From: Leidyana gryllorum EB-2025a
Lineage: Eukaryota; Apicomplexa
Length of the DNA stretch: 64,000 bases
Direction: 5' to 3'
Assembly (NCBI GenBank): GCA_048772705.1
Contig: JBLWGC010000230.1
Location: forward strand, 682,001 to 746,000
Shown in pieces: positions 44,547-54,025 of the stretch (positions are counted from its first letter, which is position 1; each line of letters begins with the position of its first letter). The notes under the pieces are model-generated. The model searched no databases. It saw only the letters and a list, made by a program, of their open reading frames with translations, and had not been told where the DNA came from. The position numbers were made by a program, and so were the translations under genes.

Positions 44547-47500
44547 ATGCTTGGCTTTCTTTTCGTGGTGGTACCCCTCAATGGTCTCGCCAAGTCCCCT
44601 AGGCTCCCTGGGCCTCGTGAGGATAATTTGATGCCCAGAAGATATCAAGAACTCGAAGACCGACCGTATCGACAGAAAATACGCCAATGGCCTTTCAAGG
44701 ACTCTATCACAACTCTTCGACCATATCGTGAGCGAGAAGCAAGGATAGAGAAGGAAGACGTCACCAACACACGAAAGTATCTGACACCTCCTCCCTTCTT
44801 ATATAACGTCAGTGATGAAGACGAAGAGGCGTCTGACACTTTTGTGTTCCCAACTGATATGCCAGAATCATCCTGGACAACCACAAGTGGAGAAGATCTA
44901 AGACCAAAACGACCTGGATTTGACAGCTCCGACGACATGGTCGCCGATGCTGACTTCCAATTCACCACCAGTCTTCGCCCTTCTCCTCCCCATTTTCATC
45001 CAACTACTCCCCCACCTACCACTAGCTCCAGCCTCATGGACCTACATGACTTCCGAACTATAAGTGATAGGTATCTCGACTTCCCCACCAGAAGCCAAAC
45101 GAATTTTCACACTCCAACGCCACAACCACCAGAGATAGCCACATATGAGACAGTCGAAACCACAACGCAAGACGTGGTGGAGGAGGGGCAGGACTCCACT
45201 GATGAGCAGCCACTTGAAACCTTAGATGAAACGCTCGAAACCACAGAAGAAGAAGAAGAGGCCTCGGTCGATGACGACCCACTGACCACCACTACTGAGG
45301 AGACGACGCAAACCACATATGACAGTGTCGTGAGGCTGACTGTCAGTAGCAACCGGATCACCAACGGGCTCGATGCGACGACTGAAGGCTGTTTCACCAC
45401 AGTGACGGCGAACTACGATGAGGAAGCAGACGCCGGAGAAGCAGACGCCGGGGAAGCAGAAGCCGGAGAAGCAGACGCCGGAGAAGCTCCTGCGCTCCAA
45501 GAATCAACTCTCGAGATCCAGGAGGTCACTACTGTTGCTTCTACTTCCGCTCTAATTGAGGAGACAACGGTGGAGGCGGAGCCTGAAGAAGGGATGGAAG
45601 GCTGGACAACGGCACCAGTGGATACGGCGCACGAGACAGAACCTTCGGACACTCGATCTTACCAAACGTTCTTCTCGACCGCGACGAGAGTAGTGGAACC
45701 ATTAGTCTCTGAGTCATTGGAACCGACAATGTCCCTCAGCACCGTCTCGATGATTGATGAAACATCTGAGAGCGGCCACAGTACCGAGCAGCCGTCCATT
45801 GAGACTGAGACTGCGGCTGCCACTAGAGCCAAGGCGATCCAGACCTTCATGGCGGCGTCGCCTACGACGATGGCTGAGGCCGCGTCCGATCCCAAAGGTG
45901 GAACTGCGTCACCCACAACTGCTGACAATGCCACCGGAGGATACAGCTCGCCTGTCACCAGCGCTGACGAGCGCTTTGTGATCACTTCGACAGCAACAAC
46001 TGAAGCTGTCTCACCCGACCTGAGTGACACGAGTACTGCCGAATCCACTCGGAGCTTCCTCGAGACCACCACACCAGCCGTTTTAGGCCCCGTCTCCACC
46101 GAAGCGGAGGGTTTGAGAACATCGGGAAGCATAGATTATGACGAGACATCCCAATTGGTGCCGATCTCTCTCCCAACTTTTGGTGTCACAGATACCTCTA
46201 CCGCCAGCCCCGCAACTAAAAGTGTCAATGAGACGTTTTACTACCACACTGAGGAGCGTCAGACATCGTCAAGCTACGAAGGGGTCACCACTGAGGCGTT
46301 TGAAACGGAAAGTGCCACGGCCGCTGCCCCTCGTCCTGTCATCACATCGAGTCTTCTTGCATCTTCGACTGCCGACGGCGATTCTTCGTCACCCGAAATA
46401 GGGGTAACGCCATGGATCCCACAAGAAAGTACTGAGATACGATCTGATCTTTTGAGTACAGCCTCACCACCATTTACATCAACCACAGAAGTGCTGTTAA
46501 TGAGCAGCAGTCCGCTGCTGGAGGCAGAGGAGACTATCGCAACTCCGAGTACAAAGGCAGAAGGGGTCACTGCCCTACTGGAACATCTTGACGAGGAAGC
46601 AACGTCGGCGGACACTTCAACGTCGTCAAGACCCTCACTGATTATTGACACAGACACTAATGCTCCATTTGACACCACCGCCTCGGAGAGGGAGCACGAA
46701 GACCACTACAGGACGTCAGACTCAGTGACACCAATAACAGTGCCGAGCAGAGCGCCGATAGCATCGCCGACAACAATCGGCGACAGCTTCAGCTCAGCTT
46801 TGACCACCAGTGCGATCAGTGCTGATCTACACTCGCCACAGAGTCGCTGGGAGCCGACGACTGAAGCTGTCCAAGAAGGAGAGCCAATGGACAGTGAGGA
46901 GCCACTCATGACGTCAGAAGCTACGGAGACCCTGACAGCTCCCCCCACAGCCGGTTCCTCATCATTCGCCAGGTGGACTGTCGGATCTTCCGAAGGCACC
47001 TTGGCGACCACGTCATACGAGACGACGGCCAGCAGCCCGTCTCCTGCAGCTGTCGTCCGATTTGACAGCTCGACTGCTTCGTCCCAGGGAGAGTTCACCG
47101 CTCTGACAACTGTCAAGCCGCTAGAGGAAGGTACAGAATCTCAGCTCGTGATGTCCACCAAAAGACGGGTAGCCCCTCCTCCTGAGGCAATGACGTCGAC
47201 TTCGACTTCGACCTCAACTCCCGATGATCTGACATTCACAACTGGCATTCCAGACTCGACCGCGAGTGTTGCGACACCGTTCCAGACAGATGAGACGGAG
47301 GCGACAGATGAGACGGAGGCTTCAGCTTCAACGGCAACGGCAACTCTTGGGTCTGCGACCGACCCGGTGGACAGTGCGATAACACATACAGACATCTTGT
47401 GGCCTACAATAAGCCCATTACCGGATACGGTCACTTACACCGTATTGACTACCAGTGCCTCCACGCCCACCATATCCAGCTTTGAGAATGCTCCAGATTT

Positions 47501-48176
47501 GGCTCCAACAGAGACACCTTCACCGACATCATCCAGTGCCAGCGCGGATATGACGACTGAAGCCTCCAATGCTTCGCAATATGCGACTACTGACTATTTG
47601 ACGACCGCAGAGAACTCCACAATGGACAGTACCCAGCCTTCGACACCAGTGGCCCCAATGCCACAAGCAAATGATGAAACAGGTACCACAGTGGCGTGGA
47701 CAACAGAGTGGGACTCCACAGAGACAGAGACCGATACAACCGCTCCAGAGACCTCTGGGACAATCAACTCCTCCCTATTCTCGACAGCGTTGCCGGATGT
47801 TATCACCTCCTCCTCCCCACCCCACCCGAGTGTGCCGGCCGAAAGCACTTTGTGGACTGTGACAAACCCAACAAGTCCTCCGCCCACTGAAGAATCTGTT
47901 GCTCCCATTGCTACAACGAGCTTATTGAGCACCATGAATGACATCCCGCGGGATCTCTTTGAAGAAAGCACAAGTACCCCGGCACCAGGTCCAGAGACTG
48001 AAGTACCCCATATGAGGTGCCCACCAGGGTGTCTGGTGTGGCAGATTGGGTGCTTCGAGTTCTTCTGTGAACATCCGGGAGTATTGAGCGATCTCTTGGA
48101 ATTCCCAGCAGCTCATCATCAGTGCTTTGCAGGCGATTGGGGACGGTGTGTGTCCCACTGGGAAGCTCTGAGATGA
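44547..48176 (+). CDS. Secreted mucin-like Ser/Thr-rich protein
   Basis: Single ORF, 1209 aa. Short signal peptide (MLGFLFVVVPLNGLA), a ~90-residue charged leader with RY and RR pairs, then about 1050 residues of Thr, Ser, Glu and Pro-rich sequence suited to O-glycosylation. A short in-frame tandem repeat (EADAG) lies at residues ~292-312. The C-terminal ~55 residues form a small cysteine block with six cysteines (CPPGC, IGC, FFC, QCF, GRC). No membrane helix or GPI signal. The stop TGA at 48174-48176 overlaps an ATG at 48173 that opens the next gene. Alternative: a ~109-nt intron (donor GTGTGT at 48146) could remove the stop and fuse the two frames. Extracellular matrix or cuticle role inferred. 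Confidence 0.72.
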   Translation: MLGFLFVVVPLNGLAKSPRLPGPREDNLMPRRYQELEDRPYRQKIRQWPFKDSITTLRPYREREARIEKEDVTNTRKYLTPPPFLYNVSDEDEEASDTFVFPTDMPESSWTTTSGEDLRPKRPGFDSSDDMVADADFQFTTSLRPSPPHFHPTTPPPTTSSSLMDLHDFRTISDRYLDFPTRSQTNFHTPTPQPPEIATYETVETTTQDVVEEGQDSTDEQPLETLDETLETTEEEEEASVDDDPLTTTTEETTQTTYDSVVRLTVSSNRITNGLDATTEGCFTTVTANYDEEADAGEADAGEAEAGEADAGEAPALQESTLEIQEVTTVASTSALIEETTVEAEPEEGMEGWTTAPVDTAHETEPSDTRSYQTFFSTATRVVEPLVSESLEPTMSLSTVSMIDETSESGHSTEQPSIETETAAATRAKAIQTFMAASPTTMAEAASDPKGGTASPTTADNATGGYSSPVTSADERFVITSTATTEAVSPDLSDTSTAESTRSFLETTTPAVLGPVSTEAEGLRTSGSIDYDETSQLVPISLPTFGVTDTSTASPATKSVNETFYYHTEERQTSSSYEGVTTEAFETESATAAAPRPVITSSLLASSTADGDSSSPEIGVTPWIPQESTEIRSDLLSTASPPFTSTTEVLLMSSSPLLEAEETIATPSTKAEGVTALLEHLDEEATSADTSTSSRPSLIIDTDTNAPFDTTASEREHEDHYRTSDSVTPITVPSRAPIASPTTIGDSFSSALTTSAISADLHSPQSRWEPTTEAVQEGEPMDSEEPLMTSEATETLTAPPTAGSSSFARWTVGSSEGTLATTSYETTASSPSPAAVVRFDSSTASSQGEFTALTTVKPLEEGTESQLVMSTKRRVAPPPEAMTSTSTSTSTPDDLTFTTGIPDSTASVATPFQTDETEATDETEASASTATATLGSATDPVDSAITHTDILWPTISPLPDTVTYTVLTTSASTPTISSFENAPDLAPTETPSPTSSSASADMTTEASNASQYATTDYLTTAENSTMDSTQPSTPVAPMPQANDETGTTVAWTTEWDSTETETDTTAPETSGTINSSLFSTALPDVITSSSPPHPSVPAESTLWTVTNPTSPPPTEESVAPIATTSLLSTMNDIPRDLFEESTSTPAPGPETEVPHMRCPPGCLVWQIGCFEFFCEHPGVLSDLLEFPAAHHQCFAGDWGRCVSHWEALR
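45421..45486 (+). repeat. 15-bp coding minisatellite (EADAG)
   Basis: About four and a half copies of GAAGCAGACGCCGGA in frame within the mucin gene, with a few substitutions. Encodes repeats of Glu-Ala-Asp-Ala-Gly, which differ from the surrounding Thr/Ser-rich sequence. Confidence 0.85.
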
Positions 48177-49694
48177 TGAGAGGGCTGGTGGTTTTATGTT
48201 GGGTTCATGTCGAATCAAAGTCAATTCTGGGAGCCGTGGGAGGTTTGCTGAGTCCTTTGCTGCATGGGGTTACTCCTGAAGACCTCGGCGAGGAAGATCC
48301 TACCAGATACCCAACCACCACCTTCAAGTCTGACGTGCCGGCCGTGTATGACGGATGGTCGGGACCTATCCCAACCCTCGACTACTGGACTGGGGCCACA
48401 GACTATGTTGATCATAAACCGGTGGACTATAATCCAGCATCGGAGGAGAATCTGCCTCGGTCGTGTCCTGCGAAAAAATGCTCGATCTATCACTTCGGCC
48501 ACGGATTGATCTGCAACTGTCACCAACTCAAGGTCAATCGTCGGAAGGGTCACGTCGGCGACGCTTGTTGGCAGGAAGAGGCAGCGAGTACCGATCCCAA
48601 AGGGTGTATCAGTCGCAAAAAGTCCACCAAATGCGAGTCCAATCGAAGCGATGGCTCTTGTGATCCGTCTGATTGTCTCGCTTGGACGACGGAGGGATGC
48701 GATATGTGCCTGTGTCGGAATGGCAAGTCGTTCTGCACACACTTGGCCAGTCCGCAAGAGATGCCTTTGACCTGTCGCACAACATGCTTGGCGTCCAACA
48801 TGAGCGAGATACACACTCTGTCCTTTTCATCGCTCTTTGAGAGCTCCAACAAGCACTTCTGGTACCGGTCCCGACGAGGTGAGACATCGTTCAAAGTGAA
48901 AGACACACACGTGTGTGCTTGCTGCAGAGTCGTTTGAGGAGGAGTTTGGTTTCGACGGTTTCGAGTCTGACGATGATGACGAAGACGAGGCAGCTGATGA
49001 CTTGCTCAATGACCGAGTGCGTTCCAGATTGCGGAATCGTCGTGGAGTGAATGACAGATTACGGCGAGAAGAGGCCCCGCACAATGCACCGGCAGCAGCA
49101 GAAGTGGTCCATTTGACAACCACTGAGAGTCCCCACGTGACGACGACGACGACGGCAAGTGAAACAGAGAGCCCGCAACCGACGACGAGTACAGTTGCTG
49201 CGACCACAACGAGTAGTAGTAGTAGTAGTAGCAGTACTACGACTACCACCACTACGACTACCACTCCTACAACTACCACTCCTACAACTACCACTCCTAC
49301 AACTACCACTCCTACCAAGGCGCCGACAACGTCGACGTCGACGACAAGCGGAGTGAGTAGTACTTCCAGCTCTCGATTTAATTCGAGTATGGCTACGTTG
49401 GCTACTGGGCGAGTAGGAGGGGACGGCGTCGGCACAGAGTGTGTGGAGAAAGATGGGTACCTATACACGACGGAGCGTGAAAAAGTGTCTGAGGACTGGG
49501 ATAATGGTATGTATGATAAACGTTCATATTGGGATCGGCATCGTGAGAGCGGGTCGCGGCGAAACAGTAGTTCGGAGCGGACTTTGCCTGATGGCACAAT
49601 AGTGCATGAGAGTGTGGAGGAAAGTGAGCATATGGAGGAGCACTTGGAGGAGGTAGTGCACGAGCACCAGGAATGGTCTTCTTCGCGTTCGTAA
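48173..49694 (+). CDS. Cys-rich, mucin-like secreted protein
   Basis: Exons 48173-48878 and 48928-49694 join in frame over a 49-nt intron, 490 aa. The ATG at 48173 overlaps the mucin stop; the first residues (MMRGLVVLCWVHV) are only a weak signal peptide. Residues ~100-205 hold about 16 cysteines including CPAKKC, CNCHQ and CDMCLC, like small extracellular disulfide modules. Then comes an acidic stretch (SDDDDEDEAADD), a Ser/Thr tract (SSSSSSSSTTTT and repeated PTTTT) and a charged C-terminus. It shares the mucin style with its neighbour, so the two may be co-expressed or, if spliced together, one long secreted protein. The intron is nearly one third CACACACGTGTGTG palindrome. Confidence 0.68.
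48904..48917. repeat. 14-nt palindrome in the intron of the Cys-rich mucin-like gene
   Basis: CACACACGTGTGTG in the 49-nt intron 48879-48927. Confidence 0.8.
49202..49316 (+). repeat. Low-complexity AGT and ACT-ACC-CCT tandem repeats in coding sequence
   Basis: A run of AGT/AGC codons (Ser) followed by ACT/ACC/ACG (Thr) and then four copies of a 15-bp unit, CCTACAACTACCACT, encoding PTTTT. In frame within the Cys-rich mucin-like gene. Confidence 0.8.
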
Positions 49695-49753
49695 TGTATG
49701 TGTGATTAAGTTACATACTCGTGGTGCTTGGACCAGAATTTGAACGATAAGGT

Positions 49754-52700
49754 ATGGCGCCGCCGAAGGGTTCGTCAAGACCGCGAAAAGCGAAGAGCGA
49801 GGCTAAAGCTTCGTCTGCGAAGGGGGCAAAAGCGGGTGGTAAGGTTGGTGGGAGGGCGGCAGCAGCAGTGGCGGCTGCAGCGGCGGCTGTAGTGGGGGAG
49901 GTTGGCGAGTACACTGACAGCTACGACTCGGAGAGCAACCATGAGACTGTGCCTCCGCTCAGTTCTCCGTCTCCCGCGCCCGGTCCCGTGAAGCAGATGT
50001 ATACAGATGCTTTGAGTGGGGTGGGTAGCGGTGTGCCGTTGGCGAGTTGGGTGCACTTATTGACAAATTTTGAGGATCGGCACGCTGAGATATTCTATCT
50101 GCCTGATGCTCTGTCTTTCATAATCTATGAGGGTCCTCCTGAGCACCACAACGATTACACACAGTATGTGGACAAGTTGCTGGAAGGATTGATCACCGAC
50201 GCGGTGGCTACTGGGGCTGTGGAGCCTGAGCGGATCGGAGTGCCGGTTACAGAGGTCGTGAATGCGTTGGTGTCGGTGCCGAAGAAGGCAGCAGCGCAGC
50301 CCCGTCTCAAGTCGCGAACGAAAGCGAAGCTGGAGAAGGCTGGAATCATTGTGGATGACAAGCCGCCGCCAAAATATGAGCCTCCAGCGCGTGTGATTGA
50401 CCCGAACGAGCCGCCGAGAATTCAAAACTCGCAAGGGTTCCGGGTTGAGTGGTTCGTGATGAAACGGTTCCTGTTTGAGTGTCTGAACTTTTTGTACGAT
50501 CCGCTGCGAAGACTGTTGCAGTGGTCGAAGGATTCCATAATTGACAACCGGAAAGCGGCTTCGATATTAGAGGACTGTCACTCAGTACGGAGAAAGATGT
50601 TATTCTTTGACAAAGAGTTCATAAGTAGCTGGGCAGGATCAACACTGATGAGCTATCTGGCCAATCAAGGCGTCACCCTTCCGACCCACTTCCTGATGTT
50701 ATTCTTGAACCCCAATCTTCGCGACGGATTATACGACATGTTGGTGCTCAATTTCCGTTTCGAAGTGCTGCACCCAGAACTGCGTCTGGAAGTCCGGCCC
50801 GACACCGAGGACAATGTGCCCCGACCAATTCTTCGGAGACCTTACCGTCCGATTTCTGAACGGACGAGGGAGGCGAAACGGCCGTGGTTTATACCCCCCG
50901 TGCGCGAAACACACGCGCGACACATGAAAACTATCGCTGACGAAGAGCTGTTGCGGATCGCTTACTTTCAACAGAGTCAATACTATATGGGTGCTGTCCA
51001 CGCTTACCTCTCAGATCAGGCGAAGGGGCAGGGGAACCCGAAACCCAAAGCCCCGCCTCTTGCCGTCCCCTATCCTCCGACCGCCGTACCACACACAACA
51101 CAGATGTACCAACAAGTGCAGTATCAACATATGCTCCGCAGCCAATATCTACAATACCCGGGAGCCCAACACATGTACACACAACAACCTCGACAGCCCA
51201 TCAGTCAAGTGTCGCCCGTGTCTCCAGCCGACGCGACCCATCTGGCCCAATGTCGGGCCACGGCATTCGTCTCGGCTGTCATGCAGCAGGCGGCAGCTGC
51301 AGGCACCGCCACTAAAGCCCATGTGCCCCCACCGTTCAGTCTGCCACATAGCTCGCAGACCTCACAGACACCGCAGATACCTCCCGCTTCACAGCTGCCT
51401 CCCGGGTCCCATCCCCACCAACTCCCGCCCCCCCATTTGGTATCTTATCCTCACCAGGTGCTGCATCGCCCTCCATTAGCTCACCTTCACCAGACAGTCC
51501 ATCGACCTCAAATAGCGCATCGCGGCCAGATTCCTCATCCTCGACCCACAGGGACGGTGCCCATCCGAATGGTGCCGCAGATGCCGCCACCACAAGTGAC
51601 AACTCTTCGTCCGACAATGAATGACCCCCTCCAGGTGGCACAAGCTGCCGCTGAACTGAGTGCTTCCAGCAGTACAATGTCGATGCCCCGTTCCAGCAGC
51701 TTCCCAATGACAGCCTTTCCCCACCCTATGTGGAGAAGTCAAATGATGCCGAGTCCATTCATGTTACACCAGACCCCGAGTCAGTACTACATGAAGAGTG
51801 TTGGGTCCATGCCGGAGCCAACCTCACAGGCGTCTGTGGGTGCCCTATCGCCGCCGTCAAACACTTCTGGGCCTCAAATCCTCCTGGAGTCCCCTCCCCC
51901 AGCGGGTGCCTCGTCCTCCAGTGGAGGTGAGGCGGCCCCCTATTCGCCCGTTCAGACCGATACCTCGTCGCTCATCCGGGTGGTACCCGACCGGCGGGCA
52001 GAGGCCCCAGCAGCAGAGTCGCAACAGCCAACCTTGGAAGAGGAGCCTCAGCACGAAGCTCCGCCGCGATCTCGAGGGGGTTCGAGATCAGCGTCCAAGT
52101 CCAATTCCTCAGTGGCCCCATCGTCGCCAATCGTCGCCCTCACGGGTCCACAACTGCAGGACGCCGACAACGATGGAGATGACCAGCAGAGTCCGAGTCA
52201 GACTCCACAGCGATCGCCCAGGGTGAGACGGATTAAATCGGCTCCGCCGGCCAAAGAAGGAGAGAGTGATAACGAACCCGAAGAACCGCCTGTCGAGCAG
52301 GAGAGTCCGGGGGCGAGACTCCGGCGGATGAGATGGCAAGTCAAACGTGACGAGATTATCGAACGCGAGTTCGGATTCAAAAGTTCATTCGCTAAGATAT
52401 ACAGAAGACCGGAGAATGCGGATATTCTGGTTCGGGCCCTCATGTCAATGATGCAGGCTCCAAACATTGTCAGAAAGGTGATTGCGGAGGACGATGTCAA
52501 AGTCAATGGCACCTGTCTGCTGGGTCCCGACCAACGACTGGTGCTCCACTTTGAAAGGAACACTCAGATCACTTACCTCAAAGAACTGAGAACGATTCTC
52601 ATGACACCCGCGGCATTGACTGCTGCAGAAAAGCCCTCCAGCCAGCGGTACGCACCACCACCCGACTGGAAGGCGATACACCAAAAGATGATACGCGTTC

Positions 52701-53374
52701 TCGAAACAATGTACGAGAATCGCCTCCCCTTTGAGCCAAACAGAGATATGCTGCCGCCATTGGACCTCAAACGCGAATTCTTTGACTTCAAACTCGATAG
52801 GATCCACGCTCGCACCCTTCAGGAGGAAGCCAAACGACCTTTTGTCTATTGCAACAAGGTCAAAATGGGAACACCCGAACCTGAAATTCTACCTGCCAAC
52901 CGACTCGGAGGCGGGTTCTATCTCAGCTCAACCAAAAGAGGGAAAATCAGTATCGTCATGGGGGTCATGGCCGAGGTCGTCGATCGCATAGAAGAGGCTT
53001 TCCTCCTGGCCAAGGCTCTGGTCAGCGATCTTGTCGATGTCAACGTCCTCATCGATAATGCCGGCGAACAGCCTTCACCCCCCGGCATCCCAGCACAGAT
53101 AGCACAAGGATTCGCAGAAGCCTACCGCAAAACCCCATCCCTCCCGTCCATCACCTCACAAGCGGGAGGCGAACCTGTCTTCCCAGACCCCAGACTAGCT
53201 TTCACCAATACAGATGCATCAGGCGCGAGAGCCGCGGCCAGCGAGGAGGAAGTGGTTGGTGGCGCAACTTATGTCCACGGACGGGGGTCCGGCTGGAACA
53301 CAGCGCCACGCAAAACTCCTCAGCCAGGTTCTACAGCTAGAGGCCATGGCAAACACGCAACAAAGAGGGGCTGA
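49754..53374 (+). CDS. Unidentified 1206-aa protein with Pro/Gln/His-rich centre
   Basis: Single long ORF, 1206 aa; no family recognised. Start MAPPKGSSRPRKAK with Ala-rich low complexity, then an ordered helical region (about residues 80-420) with segments such as VEWFVMKRFLFECLNFLYDPL. Residues ~430-650 are low complexity, rich in Pro, His and Gln (HPHQLPPPHLV). An acidic/Ser region follows (to ~840), then a second ordered block (about 855-1130) with REFGFKSSFAKIYRRPENADILVRAL and GGGFYLSSTKRGK. The two ordered ends and long linker suit a nuclear scaffold or transcription cofactor, but that is inference. In-frame introns are possible. Ends 5 bp from the convergent mannosidase stop. Confidence 0.65.
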   Translation: MAPPKGSSRPRKAKSEAKASSAKGAKAGGKVGGRAAAAVAAAAAAVVGEVGEYTDSYDSESNHETVPPLSSPSPAPGPVKQMYTDALSGVGSGVPLASWVHLLTNFEDRHAEIFYLPDALSFIIYEGPPEHHNDYTQYVDKLLEGLITDAVATGAVEPERIGVPVTEVVNALVSVPKKAAAQPRLKSRTKAKLEKAGIIVDDKPPPKYEPPARVIDPNEPPRIQNSQGFRVEWFVMKRFLFECLNFLYDPLRRLLQWSKDSIIDNRKAASILEDCHSVRRKMLFFDKEFISSWAGSTLMSYLANQGVTLPTHFLMLFLNPNLRDGLYDMLVLNFRFEVLHPELRLEVRPDTEDNVPRPILRRPYRPISERTREAKRPWFIPPVRETHARHMKTIADEELLRIAYFQQSQYYMGAVHAYLSDQAKGQGNPKPKAPPLAVPYPPTAVPHTTQMYQQVQYQHMLRSQYLQYPGAQHMYTQQPRQPISQVSPVSPADATHLAQCRATAFVSAVMQQAAAAGTATKAHVPPPFSLPHSSQTSQTPQIPPASQLPPGSHPHQLPPPHLVSYPHQVLHRPPLAHLHQTVHRPQIAHRGQIPHPRPTGTVPIRMVPQMPPPQVTTLRPTMNDPLQVAQAAAELSASSSTMSMPRSSSFPMTAFPHPMWRSQMMPSPFMLHQTPSQYYMKSVGSMPEPTSQASVGALSPPSNTSGPQILLESPPPAGASSSSGGEAAPYSPVQTDTSSLIRVVPDRRAEAPAAESQQPTLEEEPQHEAPPRSRGGSRSASKSNSSVAPSSPIVALTGPQLQDADNDGDDQQSPSQTPQRSPRVRRIKSAPPAKEGESDNEPEEPPVEQESPGARLRRMRWQVKRDEIIEREFGFKSSFAKIYRRPENADILVRALMSMMQAPNIVRKVIAEDDVKVNGTCLLGPDQRLVLHFERNTQITYLKELRTILMTPAALTAAEKPSSQRYAPPPDWKAIHQKMIRVLETMYENRLPFEPNRDMLPPLDLKREFFDFKLDRIHARTLQEEAKRPFVYCNKVKMGTPEPEILPANRLGGGFYLSSTKRGKISIVMGVMAEVVDRIEEAFLLAKALVSDLVDVNVLIDNAGEQPSPPGIPAQIAQGFAEAYRKTPSLPSITSQAGGEPVFPDPRLAFTNTDASGARAAASEEEVVGGATYVHGRGSGWNTAPRKTPQPGSTARGHGKHATKRG

Positions 53375-53379
53375 GAACA

Positions 53380-53988
53380 TCATCTCGGATTGAAAGTTGG
53401 ATTGCGAGCCAATGTGATCGGGAAAATAGGACATGATTTCTGTGACCAATCCACATGAGGCAACGGATGGGCTTCTGTGGTCAATACCACCGGAAGATCC
53501 CATGAGCGGTCGTTCGTTCCAGACCCCAACATTTCCATTATCATGCTGAAGTCAAATGGACTTTCTTCCAGCGGCCGGAACAGTATCGGCCGTGACGGTA
53601 TATCCGACGCATTGCTTTCGGCATACTGTAACGGTTTCAAAGCTGATAGATCCCACGGAAACAAATGTGTACTCAGTGCTTCTCGACTGCTCGGACAGTG
53701 ACTTTTCGTTCGAAGTGATGATACCGTGTCACGTGTATGCATACGCAACCCAGTCAACCAATGCTTCCCCTCGTTCGTCATCATCTTCGTTTGCCTCCCA
53801 GCAGGCGAAAACAGTAACATAGCATACTTGAGCGTTTCCGCTAAGATCCAGGTATCTTGACGACAGCCCAAATAAGTGGGGGTAGTCTGCGTAAGGGAGA
53901 ATAATTCGCGTGATGCCTCTCGAAACGACATTAACATCATTACCACCACATTGTGGGAGTAACACAGCGTACTTCCGGCTCGGAGACA

Positions 53989-54025
<37 letters not shown>

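Noticed and set aside
45421-45486. CRISPR-like direct repeat
   Set aside because: The 15-bp units are contiguous, have no spacers and are in frame within a mucin-like gene of a eukaryote.
53477-53822. Plus-strand ORFs across the last mannosidase exon
   Set aside because: The minus strand encodes TEAHPLP and LAETLKY of GH47, so these are most likely shadows, although the unusual insert leaves some doubt.
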